In this document: in pieces, positions 1-10,431 of the stretch
Position numbering within the stretch: position 1 is the first letter of the stretch
Layout: each line of letters begins with the position of its first letter
NCBI GenBank assembly: GCA_021613375.1
Contig: CM038718.1
Span: 43,918,166-43,982,165 of the forward strand
Direction: 5' to 3'
DNA from: Megaleporinus macrocephalus
Lineage: Eukaryota; Chordata; Actinopteri; Characiformes; Anostomidae
DNA length: 64,000 nt
Notes under the pieces: generated by a model
What the model saw: the letters and a program-made list of their open reading frames with translations, nothing else
Database searches by the model: none
What the model was told of the DNA's origin: nothing
Translations under genes and position numbers: made by a program

Positions 1-255
1 TGGGTTTTATTGCCATTTCAACTACATACAGAGTACACAGTGAAACGAAACAGCGTTCCTCCAGGACCATGGTGCAACATAGACAGTGCATACAAGACAC
101 AAGTGCAACACAAACAAACAAGTACGGACAGACAACACAACACAACACAGTGTGCAAATTGTACAATGTGTAATAAATAGAGTCCAGTGAGGTAGTAGAG
201 TTATTAGTGCAATGCTTTGTGCAAAAATGCTTCCCCTTTTTTATCTGGGGTAAAT

Positions 256-298
<43 letters not shown>

Positions 299-709
299 GT
301 ACCAGAAAGATATCAGTTCAGACGTTGAGTTGTGTTGAGAAGTCTGATGGCTTGGGGGAAGAAGCTGTTGCAGAGTCTGGTCGTGTTGGACTGGATGCTG
401 CGGTACCTTCTTCCTGATGGCAGGAGGGAGAACAGTCTGTGTGAAGGGTGGGTGGGGTCATCCACAATGCTGGTTGCTTTGCAGATGCAGTGGGTGGAGT
501 AAATGTCCAAGACGGATGGGAGAGAGACTCCGATGATCCTCTCAGCTGTCCTCACAATGCGTTGGAGGGACTTGCGGTCAGAGGCTGTGCAGGTCCCAAA
601 CCAGGCAGTTATGCAGCTGCTTAGGATGCTCTCTATGGTTCCCCTATAGAAGAGGGTGAGGATGGGTGGAGGGAGACGGGCCTTTCTCAGCCTCCGGAGG
701 AAGTAGAGA
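1..709 (-). mobile_element. 5'-truncated LINE 3' end (L2/Rex/CR1-like), reverse-transcriptase C terminus plus 3' UTR
   Basis: Read on the minus strand, 708-313 encodes about 130 residues beginning RLYFLRRLRKARLPP and continuing through SCITAWFG, LQRIVRTAERIIG and HRLFSLLPSGRRYRSI, ending at a stop at 313. This is the region after the catalytic core in reverse transcriptases of fish L2/Rex/CR1-type LINEs (family knowledge). 312-1 would be its 3' UTR, which runs off the window edge. The palm domain and endonuclease are absent, so the copy is 5'-truncated as is usual for LINEs. The truncation point abuts a (TAC/TAG)n tract. No intact gene remains. Confidence 0.75.
259..293. repeat. (GA)n microsatellite
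   Basis: About 17 uninterrupted GA dinucleotides inside the 3' UTR of the LINE fragment. Confidence 0.95.
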
Positions 710-1165
710 CGTAGTAGAAGTAGTAGAAGTAGTACTTTTACTAATGTTACTGCTACTGCTGCTACTACTACTATTGCTGCTGCTACTACTGCTACTTCTA
801 CTGCTACTACTACTCTTACTACTGCTACTACTGTCGCCACTACTATTGCTAATACCACTACTTCTACTACTTTTACTGCTACTGCTGCTACTACTACTGC
901 TACTACTGGTGATACTACTATTATTGCTGGTACTACTACTGGTGCTACTACTACTGCTATTACTGCTACCACTACTACTGCTACTACTACTGCTGCTACA
1001 ACTACTACTAATACCACTGCTACTACTACTGCTACTATCACCACTACTGTTGATACTACTACTACTCTTACTACTACTTCTAATACTACTCTTACTACTA
1101 CTACTACTACCTCTACTACTGCTGCTGCTACTACTACTACTGTCACTATTACTGCTACCACAGTT
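710..1165. repeat. Imperfect (TAC)n/(TGC)n trinucleotide tract
   Basis: About 450 bp of three-base periodicity, mostly TAC/TGC/TTC/TAG variants. It stays open in several frames and gives spurious poly-Leu (plus) and poly-Val (minus) translations. It begins exactly where the LINE fragment ends. Confidence 0.9.
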
Positions 1166-2469
1166 CTAATACTAATTTAATTAAAAAATAATGAAATATT
1201 TGATAATTACAGCCCAACCATATCTAATTAAAAAAAACATAAATATGCCTCTTCTATGTAATTGCAAAATATTTATGCCTCAGAGAAATATCCCTGAATA
1301 TGCCCTGAACTAATGAACGTTTCACATACCAATGCACAGCTGTAACCATGCATGACATGCCTGAAGACTTAACGAGATAATTAAAGGAGGTAAATGCACC
1401 GGGAATAACATCAAGGTTTGGGTAATGCTGGACACTGAGGTGAAGCACGCAAGCAGCAGAGGACGCAGCAGAGAGTTTAGCGAGGGCCACGAGCCATAGA
1501 GGCCAGTGGTGTGAGGGGAATCAGACAGGGCAAGGTTTCATAGCAGATTGCTATGCACTAACTCTTATCACACCTGACAGTGTCTGTTTTCGGATCCAGC
1601 AACGCACACAGCATACGCAACAGACTACTGGGCTGTAACGGGGAGTGATAGGCTCTGACGAGCCACGCTCCAGCCTTGTGTGTGTGTGTGTATGTGTGTG
1701 CCAAAGCACAGACTGCCCACGGAGATATTTGCTACCAGTTCTTGCTGTCCTAGTTCTTCTCCATGGCTCGCTCACTCACTCACTCACTCTGATAAATGCT
1801 TTCCTCTCCGCACAAGGGAGAGGACAGGAGGTGACATCAAAATCACCAAAGGTTTTAGACAGGTAGACCAACGTTAATGAGTAGGAGCAGTGGAGATAAG
1901 ACGCAGGTCTTATGTCTTATGTTTTAATTCCTGTTTGTTCGATGCTTCGTCTGAGCATGTGAAATTAAATTACTCAATTCATTATTAAATTTCATATGCA
2001 TGAATTCATCTTGCTGTTGCTCATGACTATACACAAGCCCCAGGGCCTCGTCTGAACATTTATTATGCGTCCCAAAAGCATGATCACATTTACTTTTTAA
2101 TGATGCCTTAGTTTCTGTTTAAAGAACTCTTTCCTACATAATATTCTATTATATTGTATATTTTATAGGTATCATATTATGTATTATTTATTATTTATTA
2201 TAGGACATATAACAATAGGTAGTATAAAGTGTGTATATGGCAGTGGGGAACTGTCTACGCCCTCTCAGAGGCCCTAAAATACAGTTTGACAATCAACATC
2301 TAAACAATTATAAAAATATAGGCAAATAAATTATATAAACGTGTCTAATCAATCTGTGTTGGAGCGTGAGAGGTTAAGTGGAAGCCTGTGAGTCTGTGTC
2401 TCCCCCTATAAGGACTGTGATGCCTCCGCAGAATGTTGGTGATTGGTGGTCCCGCTGTTCATGTACAGA
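1166..2469. other. Intergenic, no gene seen
   Basis: No coding signal on either strand. It holds a short (GT)n run near 1677-1699, a (CACT)n-like run near 1768-1787 and an AT-rich stretch at 2130-2240. Nothing else was recognised. Confidence 0.6.
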
Positions 2470-3068
2470 GGGGGCCAGGCAGTTATAATACAGCACCATA
2501 CCAATTTCAAACAGTAAAACTGACCAATCATATCCTCCCTCTAAGTGGGCGGGGCTTAACTGTATGATCATTTCTGCCCGCTGTGGCAACGCTAGCTGGA
2601 AAAACAGTTAGCTAGCGCTAGGCTACCACCACTAGCTAGTTTGCTGAGTCACGATGGAAGCCCATGTCCCGCCTCCAGACTGTCAAAACTCGAGTTTTCA
2701 GAGGGGGTGGTTTTGACAGTTTGGGGGCGGGACATGGGTTTTCATCGTGACTCAGCAAACTAGCTAGTGGTGGTAGCCTAGCGCTAGCTAACTGTTTTTC
2801 CAAGGAAAAATATCAAATCGCGAGAGTAAATAAACATTAAAGGAGGAAAAAAGTTTGACAGTTTGAGTGTGTTTATGAAAATTGTGTGTGCGGTTCCTCT
2901 TTCTGTGCTCACGAGTTTCACATTTACGCTCACGGGTAAAACAGTTACATGCGCGAAACGTTAAAACGTGCAGCTTTATATCACCTCGCGTTTTTGGACG
3001 CTCGAGTTTTGACATTATTGTGACGAGGCCCAAGGGTCACGGTTCGCTACTGGTATATGGTATATAGT
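2470..3068 (+). mobile_element. Unclassified repeat element, copy A (interrupted by a hairpin)
   Basis: 2478-2597 and 2802-3065 match, in inverted orientation, the segment at about 4930-5550. Shared landmarks are a block containing GTGGGCGGGGCTTAACTGTA, a block containing GCGGTTCCTCTTTCTGTG and a terminal block containing GGTCACGGTTCGCT. Copy A differs by having a large hairpin in its middle. No coding capacity is visible and the family was not recognised. A non-autonomous DNA transposon is the simplest reading. Confidence 0.55.
2598..2801. repeat. Near-perfect 92-bp-arm hairpin, 20-nt loop
   Basis: Left arm 2598-2689 and right arm 2710-2801 are reverse complements with about 4 mismatches in 92. 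The loop is 2690-2709. The arms contain the palindromic core GCTAGCGCTAGG and the block GCCCATGTCCCGCC. Confidence 0.9.
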
Positions 3069-3116
3069 ATATAATAGTATGGTATATTTTAAATGCTATT
3101 TTAAATACTTTTCTGC

Positions 3117-4695
3117 AAGTCAGTTTGTACCCCACTTGATCTGCCCCATCCAACTGTAAGTGCTACTATTGTGAAATTAAAGCATCTAGGGGCAACAACA
3201 GTTCGGCAAACTCACAAAGCAGGACTGTTGAGTGCTGACCCACACAGCAACTTCCAAACTGTCTATAAAAGCAATGTCAGCACAATAACTTTGTGTCAGG
3301 AGCCTCACTGAATGGGTTTGTATGAAATAACAGCTATGCACAAGCCTAAGATCACTATGTACAAAGCAAAGTATTGGCTGGAGAGGAGGTGAAACTCTGC
3401 CACTGGGCTCGGGAGGGGTGTAAAACACCGCCACTGGACTCTGGAGTGGTGTAAAACACCGCCACTGGACTCTGGAGTGGTGTAAAGCTCCACCACTGGA
3501 CTCTGGAGTGGTGTAAATCGCTGCCACTGGACTCTGGAGTGGTGTAAAGCTCCACCACTGGACTCTGGAGTGGTGTAAATCGCTGCCACTGGACTCTGGA
3601 GTGGTGTAAATCGCTGCCACTGGACTCTGGAGTGGTGTAAAGCTCCACCACTAGACTCTGGAGTGGTGTAAATCGCTGCCACTGGACTCTGGAGTGGTGT
3701 AAAGCTCCACCACTAGACTCTGGAGTGGTGTAAATCGCTGCCACTGGACTCTGGAGTGGTGTAAAACTCCGCCACTGGACTCTGTAGGCGTGTAAAGCAC
3801 CGCCACTAAACTCTGGAGTGGTGTAAAACTCCACCGCTGGACTCTGGAGTGGTGTAAAGCTCCACCACTGGACTCTGGAGTGGTGTAAAGCTCCACCACT
3901 GGACTCTGGAGTGGTGTAAAGCTCCACCGCTGGACCCTGGAGTGGTGTAAAGCTCCTCCGCTGGACTCTGGAGTGGTGTAAAGCACCGCCATTGGTCTCT
4001 GTAGGCGTGTAAAGCACTGCCACTGGACACTGGAGTGGTGTAAAACTCCACCACTGGCCTCTGGAGTGGTGTAAAACTCCACCACTGGACTCTGAAGCAG
4101 TGGAAACATGTTCTCTGGAGTGATGAATCACGCTTCACTATCTGGCAGTCTGATGGACGAATGCCACAAAAACACTACCCACCGGCATGCATCGTAAGGA
4201 TCTGAGCCTGTCAGTGTTTAAGCTCTTAGTTCCAGTGAAGGCAGATGTTAATGCTACAGCATACAAACACAATATACACGATTATATGTTTCCAACATTG
4301 TGGCAGCAGTTTGGAGAAGAACTTTTTCCTGTTCTGGCAGCCCCATGCACAAAGCCAGCTCCATAAAGAAGTTGTTTAGGAGTTTGGTGTGGAGGAACTC
4401 CAGCAGCCTGCATAGAGCCCTGACTTCAACTTAACGGAACGCCATTGTTATGAATTGGGATGTCAATTGTGAGCCAGGCCTTCCCGTCCAACGATGGTGT
4501 CTGACCTCACAACTATTTTTTTAACAGACACACTCCAAAATGTTGTAGAAAGCCTCCCCAGAAGACTGGAGGCTGTTATATTTGCAATGCTGGGACCTAA
4601 CCGAATTAACTCCATGTTAATTCCCATGGTTTTTGCAATGGGATGTCCAACAAGTTCATATGGGTGGGATATACAGATGTCCACAGACTTTTGAC
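3117..4695 (+). mobile_element. Decayed Tc1/mariner-like transposon carrying an internal minisatellite
   Basis: 3150-3380 and 4105-4695 resemble, in order, the 5' and 3' parts of a common fish Tc1-like transposase gene, for example translated WSDESRFTIWQSDGRMP at about 4110-4165 and TDTLQNVVESLPRRLEAVI at 4527-4583. The right end has GTCCACAGACTTTTG, similar to the terminus of that family (from memory, not searched). Many stops and frameshifts make it non-functional. Between the two halves the coding sequence is replaced by about 730 bp of a 31-bp tandem repeat derived from it. Confidence 0.75.
3378..4105. repeat. 31-bp minisatellite, about 23 copies
   Basis: The unit starts CTGGAGTGGTGTAAA, continues with a variable GC/CC-rich part, and ends GCCACTGGACT. 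Starts at 3441, 3472 and 3503 give a period of 31. Since 31 is not a multiple of three, all three minus frames stay open in a 31-residue cycle. These are not genes. Confidence 0.95.
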
Positions 4696-4914
4696 CTGGA
4701 GAGACATAATAAAGTCTGGCTAGCTAATAAGCTCATCTTTATTATTGGTAACTAACTGGATCTAGCTCGGGACAACTAAAAGAACTAATGCTGTCAAACA
4801 CTGAAGACTGTCCGAGTGTCCACTGTGCACAAAACTTTGAATGTTAAAAGCTGACCCTGAAAAAGCTAATACAATCCAAACCCTTGTTCTGCAGGACTAC
4901 ACATACGTCTCAGT
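4696..4914. other. Spacer between transposon relic and element copy B
   Basis: About 220 bp of A/T-rich sequence with no feature recognised. Confidence 0.5.
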
Positions 4915-5550
4915 GTGACTTATTATATATATAGTATATATCAGCAGCGAACCGTGACCCTTTAGCTTCGGCCCTCTCCCCCAACCCCACCCCCAACCAC
5001 CGTCTGAAAAAAAAAATTACTGTTTCCTCTCCTAATAAACTGCAAGTCAAGAAACAAAAAATGAGACGACAGAAATACAACAACCAATAACATCTGTACA
5101 ACATAGACAACTTCTTAAACTAGATAAGGTTCCTCCTTATAAATAACCGAACATCACACAGCTCCGTCTGCGCTTCAGAGGAACATGTAGACGACTCGTG
5201 AGCGTAAATGTAAAACTCGTGTGCACAGAAAGAGGAACCGCACGCACAATTTTCATAAACAAGCATTCAAACTGTCTTTCTCCTCCTGTATTGCTTTTTT
5301 GTCTCGTGATTTGATATTGAGTTTTCAGAGGGGCTGGTTTTGACAGTTTGGGGGCGGGACATGGGCCGAGCGCTATTGGCTGACGGCACCTGCAACGGTG
5401 TCCTCCTCTGTAGCGCCAGATAGCTGTTTCTCCAGCTAGCGTCACCACAGCAGGCGGAAATGATCATACAGTTAAGCCCCGCCCACTTAGATGGAAGATA
5501 TGATTGGTCAGTTTTACGGTCATTTGAAATTGTATTATATATAAATACCC
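4915..5550 (-). mobile_element. Unclassified repeat element, copy B (inverted relative to copy A)
   Basis: The reverse complement of this stretch aligns with both flanks of copy A without the hairpin palindrome. Its middle (about 5330-5460) has CGGGACATGGG and GGTTTTGACAGTTTGGGG, which copy A carries in both arms of its hairpin. No coding potential was seen. Confidence 0.55.
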
Positions 5551-5557
5551 GTAACCG

Positions 5558-5577
5558 TGACATATATATATATATAT

Positions 5578-5608
<31 letters not shown>

Positions 5609-5639
5609 CGCGTGACCATGACAATATATATATACCCGT
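5558..5639. repeat. (TA)n and (CATA)n microsatellites
   Basis: A TA run near 5560-5580 is followed by CATACATACATA at 5580-5603, then a short mixed stretch with TATA runs. It leads directly into the 21/23-bp satellite. Confidence 0.85.
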
Positions 5640-6351
5640 TATGGCAACCCAAACTGGAAATATTTAATGAACATTGATATATATAGAATGAACGTTGATA
5701 TATATGGAATGAACGTTGATATATATGGAATGAACGTTGATATATATATATGCAAGGAAGATCGATATATATATGGAATGAACGTTGATATATATGAAAT
5801 GAACATTGATATATATGGAATGGACGTTGATATATATGAAATGAACATTGATATATATGGAATGAACGTTGATATATGCAAGGAAGATCGATAGATATAT
5901 GGAATGAACGTTGATATATATGGAATGAACATTGATATATATGGAATGAACGTTGATATATATGCAATGAAGATCGATATATATATGGAATGAACGTTGA
6001 TATATATGCAATGAAGATCGATATATATATGGAATGAACGTTGATATATATGAAATGAACGTTGATATATATAGAATGAACGTTGATATATATAGAATGA
6101 ACGTTGATATATATGGAATGAACGTTGATATATATGGAATGAACATTGATATATATGGAATGAACGTTGATATATATATGCAATAAAGATCGATATATAT
6201 ATGGAATGAACGTTGATATATATGGAATGAACGTTGATATATATGCAATGAAGATCGATATATATATGGATTGAACGTTGATATATATGGAATGAACGTT
6301 GATATATATGCAATGAAGATCGATATATATATGGAATGAACGTTGATATAT
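5640..6351. repeat. 21/23-bp AT-rich satellite, left block
   Basis: Two interspersed unit types: GAATGAACGTTGATATATAT plus one base (21 bp), and a roughly 23-bp variant with CAATGAAGATCGATATATAT. Because 21 is a multiple of three, the minus strand reads as open heptapeptide repeats (HSIYINV-like). This is not a gene. Confidence 0.95.
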
Positions 6352-9300
6352 ATGAATCAGAATCAGAATCAGAATCAGAAATACTTTATTGATCCCAGGG
6401 GGAAATTGCAGTTTTTACAGTAGCAGAAGAGGAATAAACACTCTAATAATAATTTACAACATAAAAGAAATTTGTAGTATGTACACATATATAAGTCTTA
6501 TATTACAATAGAATAATAAAAATGTAAAGAATAAAATATAAAGTGACTGTGTCTATAATATTAAGTACAGATATACTGTATACAGCAGTAAGAGTTTTAG
6601 AAGTAAGAAAGTTATTGCACATTTGAGTTCTTACATACAGAATTAAATTATAGTTCTACTGGTATCACTGTACATGTGAAAGGTGTCGTACGTTAAGAGA
6701 GGAGTTATAAAGTCTGATAGCCACTGGTAGGAATGCCTCCTGTGGCGTTCTGTAGTGCATTTTGGCTGAATGAGTCTTGCACTGAATGTGCTCCTGCGTC
6801 TCATCACTGTGTGATAAAGAGGGTGGGAGCCATTCTCCATGATGGCCTGCAGCTTAGACAGCGTCCTCCTCTCAGACACTGCCGTCAGCGAGTCCAGCTC
6901 CACACCCACAACATCACTGGCTCTGCGGATCAGTTTATCAAGTCTGTTGGCGTCTGCTACCCTCAGCCTGCTGCCCCAGCATGCAACAGCGTATAGGATG
7001 GCACTGGCAACTACAGACTCATAAAAGATCCTCAGCATAGTCCTGCAGATGTTGAAGGACCTCAGACGCCTCAGAAAATAGAGACGACTTTGGCCCTTCT
7101 TGTAGAGGGCGTCAGTGTTCTTAGCCCAGTCCAGTTTATTGTCAATGTGCACGCCCAGATATTTATAGTCCTCCACAGTGTCCACACTGACCCCCCTGAT
7201 GGAAACAGGGGTCACCTTTGTTTTGTCCCTTCTCAGGTCCACCACCAGCTCCTTTGTCTTTGTCACGTTGAGCTGCAGATGGTTCAGCTCACACCACGCA
7301 ACAAAGTCGTTCACCATCGCCCTGTACTCATCCTCATCACCCCTACTGATACATCCAACTAGTGCAGAGTCATCAGAGAACTTCTGAAGGTGGCAGGTCT
7401 CTGAGCAGTAGTTGAAATCAGTGGTGTAGAGGGTGAAGAGGAAAGGAGAGAGGACAGTTCCCTGCGGGGCTCCAGTGTTGCTGACCACTCTGTCTGACAC
7501 ACAGTGCTGCAGACGTACATACTGTGGTCTGCCAGTCAGGTAGTCAACAATCCAGGACACGAGGGGGGCGTCTACCTGCATCACGTTCAGCTTGTCACCC
7601 AGAAGAGCAGGCTGAATGGTGTTAAATGCACTGGAGAAGTCAAAAAACATGATCCTCACAGTGCTGCCTGGCTTATCCAGGTGAGCGTAGACTCAGTTCA
7701 GCAGGTAGATGATGGCATCCTCAACTCCCAGATGAGGCTGGTAGGCGAACTGGAGGGGGTCTAGAAGTGGCTGGACCATGGGCCGGAGCTGATCCAGGAC
7801 AAGTCTCTCCATGGTCTTCATGATGTGGGACGTCAGTGCCACTGGCCTGTAGTCCTTGATGTCACTGGGCCGCGGAGTCTTTGGCACAGGAACGATGCAG
7901 GACGTCTTCCACATCACAGGGACCCTCTGGAGACTCAGGCTCATGTTGAAGACATACTGCAGGACTCCACAAAGTTGGGTGGCACAGGCTTTAAGCACCC
8001 TGGGGGGAACACCATCAGGGCCTGCAGCCTTGTTCGTGTGGAGTCTCTGTAGCTGTCTTCTCACCTGGTCAGCTGTGAGATTCACTGTAGAGGTGACTGG
8101 TGGGGGAGGAGAGGAGGTGTGAAGTCTATCACAGGAGGGTGGGAGGCTAACAGGAGGGGGAGGGAGAGGAGTGGGCTGTTGAGGCCTGGAAGCAGAGGAG
8201 TCAGGGAGGGGGAGGTCAGGGCTTACAGTGTCAAATCTGTTAAAAAACAAATTTAACTCGTTGGCCCTGTCCACACTGCCCTCTACGCCCCTGTTGTTGC
8301 TGGATCTGAAGCCAGTGATAGTTCTCATACCACTCCAAACATCCCTCATGTTGTTCTGCTGGAGTTTCCACTCCAGCTTCCTCCTATATCTGTTCTTAGC
8401 CTCCCTGATGGTTCTCTTCAGCTCTCTCTGAATCGTTCTCACCTCCTCCCGGTCTCCAGCTCTGAAAGCCCTCTTCTTCTTGTTGAGGAGGGCTTTAATG
8501 TCTTTTGTTACCCACGGCTTGTTGTTTGGGTAACATTTAACAGTCCTGGTTGGGACAGTGGAGTCCACACAGAAATTGATGTAGTCTGTGATGCACTCTG
8601 TGAGCTCGTCAATGTCCTCTCCATGAGGCTCATAGAGTGCTGTCCAGTCTGTAGTCTCAAAGCAGTCCTGCAGCACTTCAGAAGTCTCCTCTGACCATCT
8701 CCTCACTGTCCTCGTGGTCACAGGCTGACTCTTCACCTGAGGCACATACTTTGAGCTAAGGCTGACCAAGTTATGATCAGATCCACCCAGAGGGGGGAGG
8801 GGGGAGCAACTGTATGCATCCTTAACATTAGCATACAGCAGGTCCAGTGTTCTCTCCTCTCTGGTGGGACAGTCCACATACTGAGTGAAGTTTGGTAATG
8901 TCCTGGCCATAGTGACATGGTTGAAGTCACCTGATATGGCAATGAAAGCAGTTGGGTGTTGAGTTTGAAGACGCGCTATGGTGGAGTGAATGACGTCACA
9001 CGCCGACGTCGGGTTTGCAGAGGGGGGGATATAAACAGCCACGACAACAACATGGGAAAACTCCCGCGGCAAATAATATGGCCTGAGTCCAACAGCCAAC
9101 AGCTCAATGTCCGGACAACAGATACGCTCCTTGATGGTAATGTGACCAGGGGCGCACCAGCGGTTATTAACTAACACAGCCAGCCCCCCCCCCTCTCCGC
9201 TTACCGCTCTCGGTGCAGTCCCGGTCGGCCCGAACAGTCTGAAAGCCAGCGATTGAAACGTTCTCATCTGGAATGTTCTGGTGTAGCCATGTCTCCGAAA

Positions 9301-9692
9301 AGCACATTAAACTACACTGCCGGTATTCCTTCTGACTCGTGGCTAACGCTGTTAGCTCGTCCATCTTATTAGCCAGTGATCTAACGTTGCCCATGACGAG
9401 AGTGGGGAGACGCGGCTTATACCCCTTTTTCTCCATAAGCCTCCGTCTCTTCGCCCTCGCTTTCGCCGTGCGCTGTTTAGTTCCTCCTCTACAGCCCCTG
9501 TGCGTCCGTCTCCAAAGCTCCTCGGGGATGTTAGCAGCCCTGGTCTCCATGCCGGCCGGCTTCAGCGTGATCAGCTGATCCCGAGTGTAAACAAAGGGGC
9601 CATGCTGCGCCGCGGTGCACCAGGAGAGTGAAAGTAGAACTTTCACAGCGAACAAACTGACCAAAACTCTCTCTACTAGCATGATTCGATAT
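6352..9692 (-). mobile_element. Nearly full-length LINE (L2/Rex/CR1-like) inserted in the satellite
   Basis: The element reads on the minus strand from about 9690 to 6352. It has one long endonuclease-reverse transcriptase frame, then a short 3' UTR that ends with ATCAATAAAGTATTTCTGAT and repeats of TTCTGA at 6352-6385, the usual kind of 3' tail for this LINE group. The same satellite lies on both sides, so it inserted into a pre-existing array. No clear target-site duplication can be seen, because the flanks are themselves repetitive. Confidence 0.9.
6643..9682 (-). pseudogene. LINE endonuclease/reverse transcriptase frame with one frameshift and one in-frame stop
   Basis: Predicted to nick target DNA and copy the element RNA at the nick. 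From the ATG at 9682 the frame gives an APE-type endonuclease (GNVRSLANKMDEL, SETWL, then after a frameshift SGDFNH and GGSDHNLV). A linker follows, then reverse transcriptase (NKAAGPDGVPP, DYRPVALTSHIMK, FFDFSSAFNTI, GAPQGTVLSPFLF, the catalytic-box variant KFSDDSAL, and YKYLGVHIDNKLDW). It ends at 6643. Two lesions are visible. A ten-C homopolymer (plus strand 9184-9193) puts ESGKRRGGG and GEGGGLAVLVNN in different frames. A TGA at 7693-7695 stands between DAIIYLLN and VYAHLDKPG, with the same frame continuing. Otherwise the frame is clean, implying a recent insertion. The exact LINE clade is not certain. Confidence 0.85.
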
Positions 9693-10345
9693 GCAATGAA
9701 GATCGATATATATGGAATGAACGTTGATATATATGGAATGAACATTGACATATATGGAATGAACATTGATATATATGCAATGAAGATCGATATATATGCA
9801 ATGAAGATCAATATATATGCAATGAAGATCGATATATATATGGAATGAACGTTGATATATATGGAATGAACGTTGATATATATGGAATGAACATTGATAT
9901 ATATGCAATGAAGATCGATATATATATGGAATGAACGTTGATATATATGCAATGAAGATCGATATATATATGGAATGAACGTTGATATATATGCAATGAA
10001 GATCGATATGTATATGGAATGAACGTTGATATATATGAAATGAACTTTGATATATATGGAATGAACGTTGATATATATAGAATGAACACCGATATATATG
10101 GAATGAACGTTAATATATATATGGAATGAACGTTGATATATATGCAATGAAGATCGATATATATGGAATGAACGTTGATATATATGGAATGAATATTGAC
10201 ATATATGGAATGAACATTGATATATATGCAATGAACATTGATATATATGCAATGAAGATCGATATATATATGGAATAAACATTGATATATAAATAATGAC
10301 CATTGATATATATGGAATGATGGTATTTATATATATATAAATACC
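9690..10345. repeat. 21/23-bp AT-rich satellite, right block
   Basis: Same two unit types as at 5640-6351, continuing on the far side of the LINE. The outer edges of both blocks carry a similar TATATAAATACC motif in direct orientation (near 5535 and 10330). Confidence 0.95.
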
Positions 10346-10350
10346 TGTGA

Positions 10351-10353
<3 letters not shown>

Positions 10354-10430
<77 letters not shown>
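10354..10430. repeat. (TA)n microsatellite
   Basis: About 38 TA units without interruption. Confidence 0.98.

Positions 10431-10431
<1 letters not shown>

Noticed and set aside
666..1169. Poly-Leu frame on plus strand
   Set aside because: Trinucleotide repeat.
3186..4138. Long minus-strand open frames with HHSRVQWWSFTPLQ-type repeats
   Set aside because: They are the 31-bp minisatellite read in all three frames. No start context, no gene structure.
5464..6313. Minus-strand heptapeptide frames (HSIYINV repeats)
   Set aside because: Product of a 21-bp noncoding satellite. The AT-rich unit is open by chance and the same reading appears on both sides of the LINE.
5640..10345. CRISPR-like array of short repeats
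   Set aside because: Units are contiguous without unique spacers, and the setting is vertebrate, not prokaryotic.
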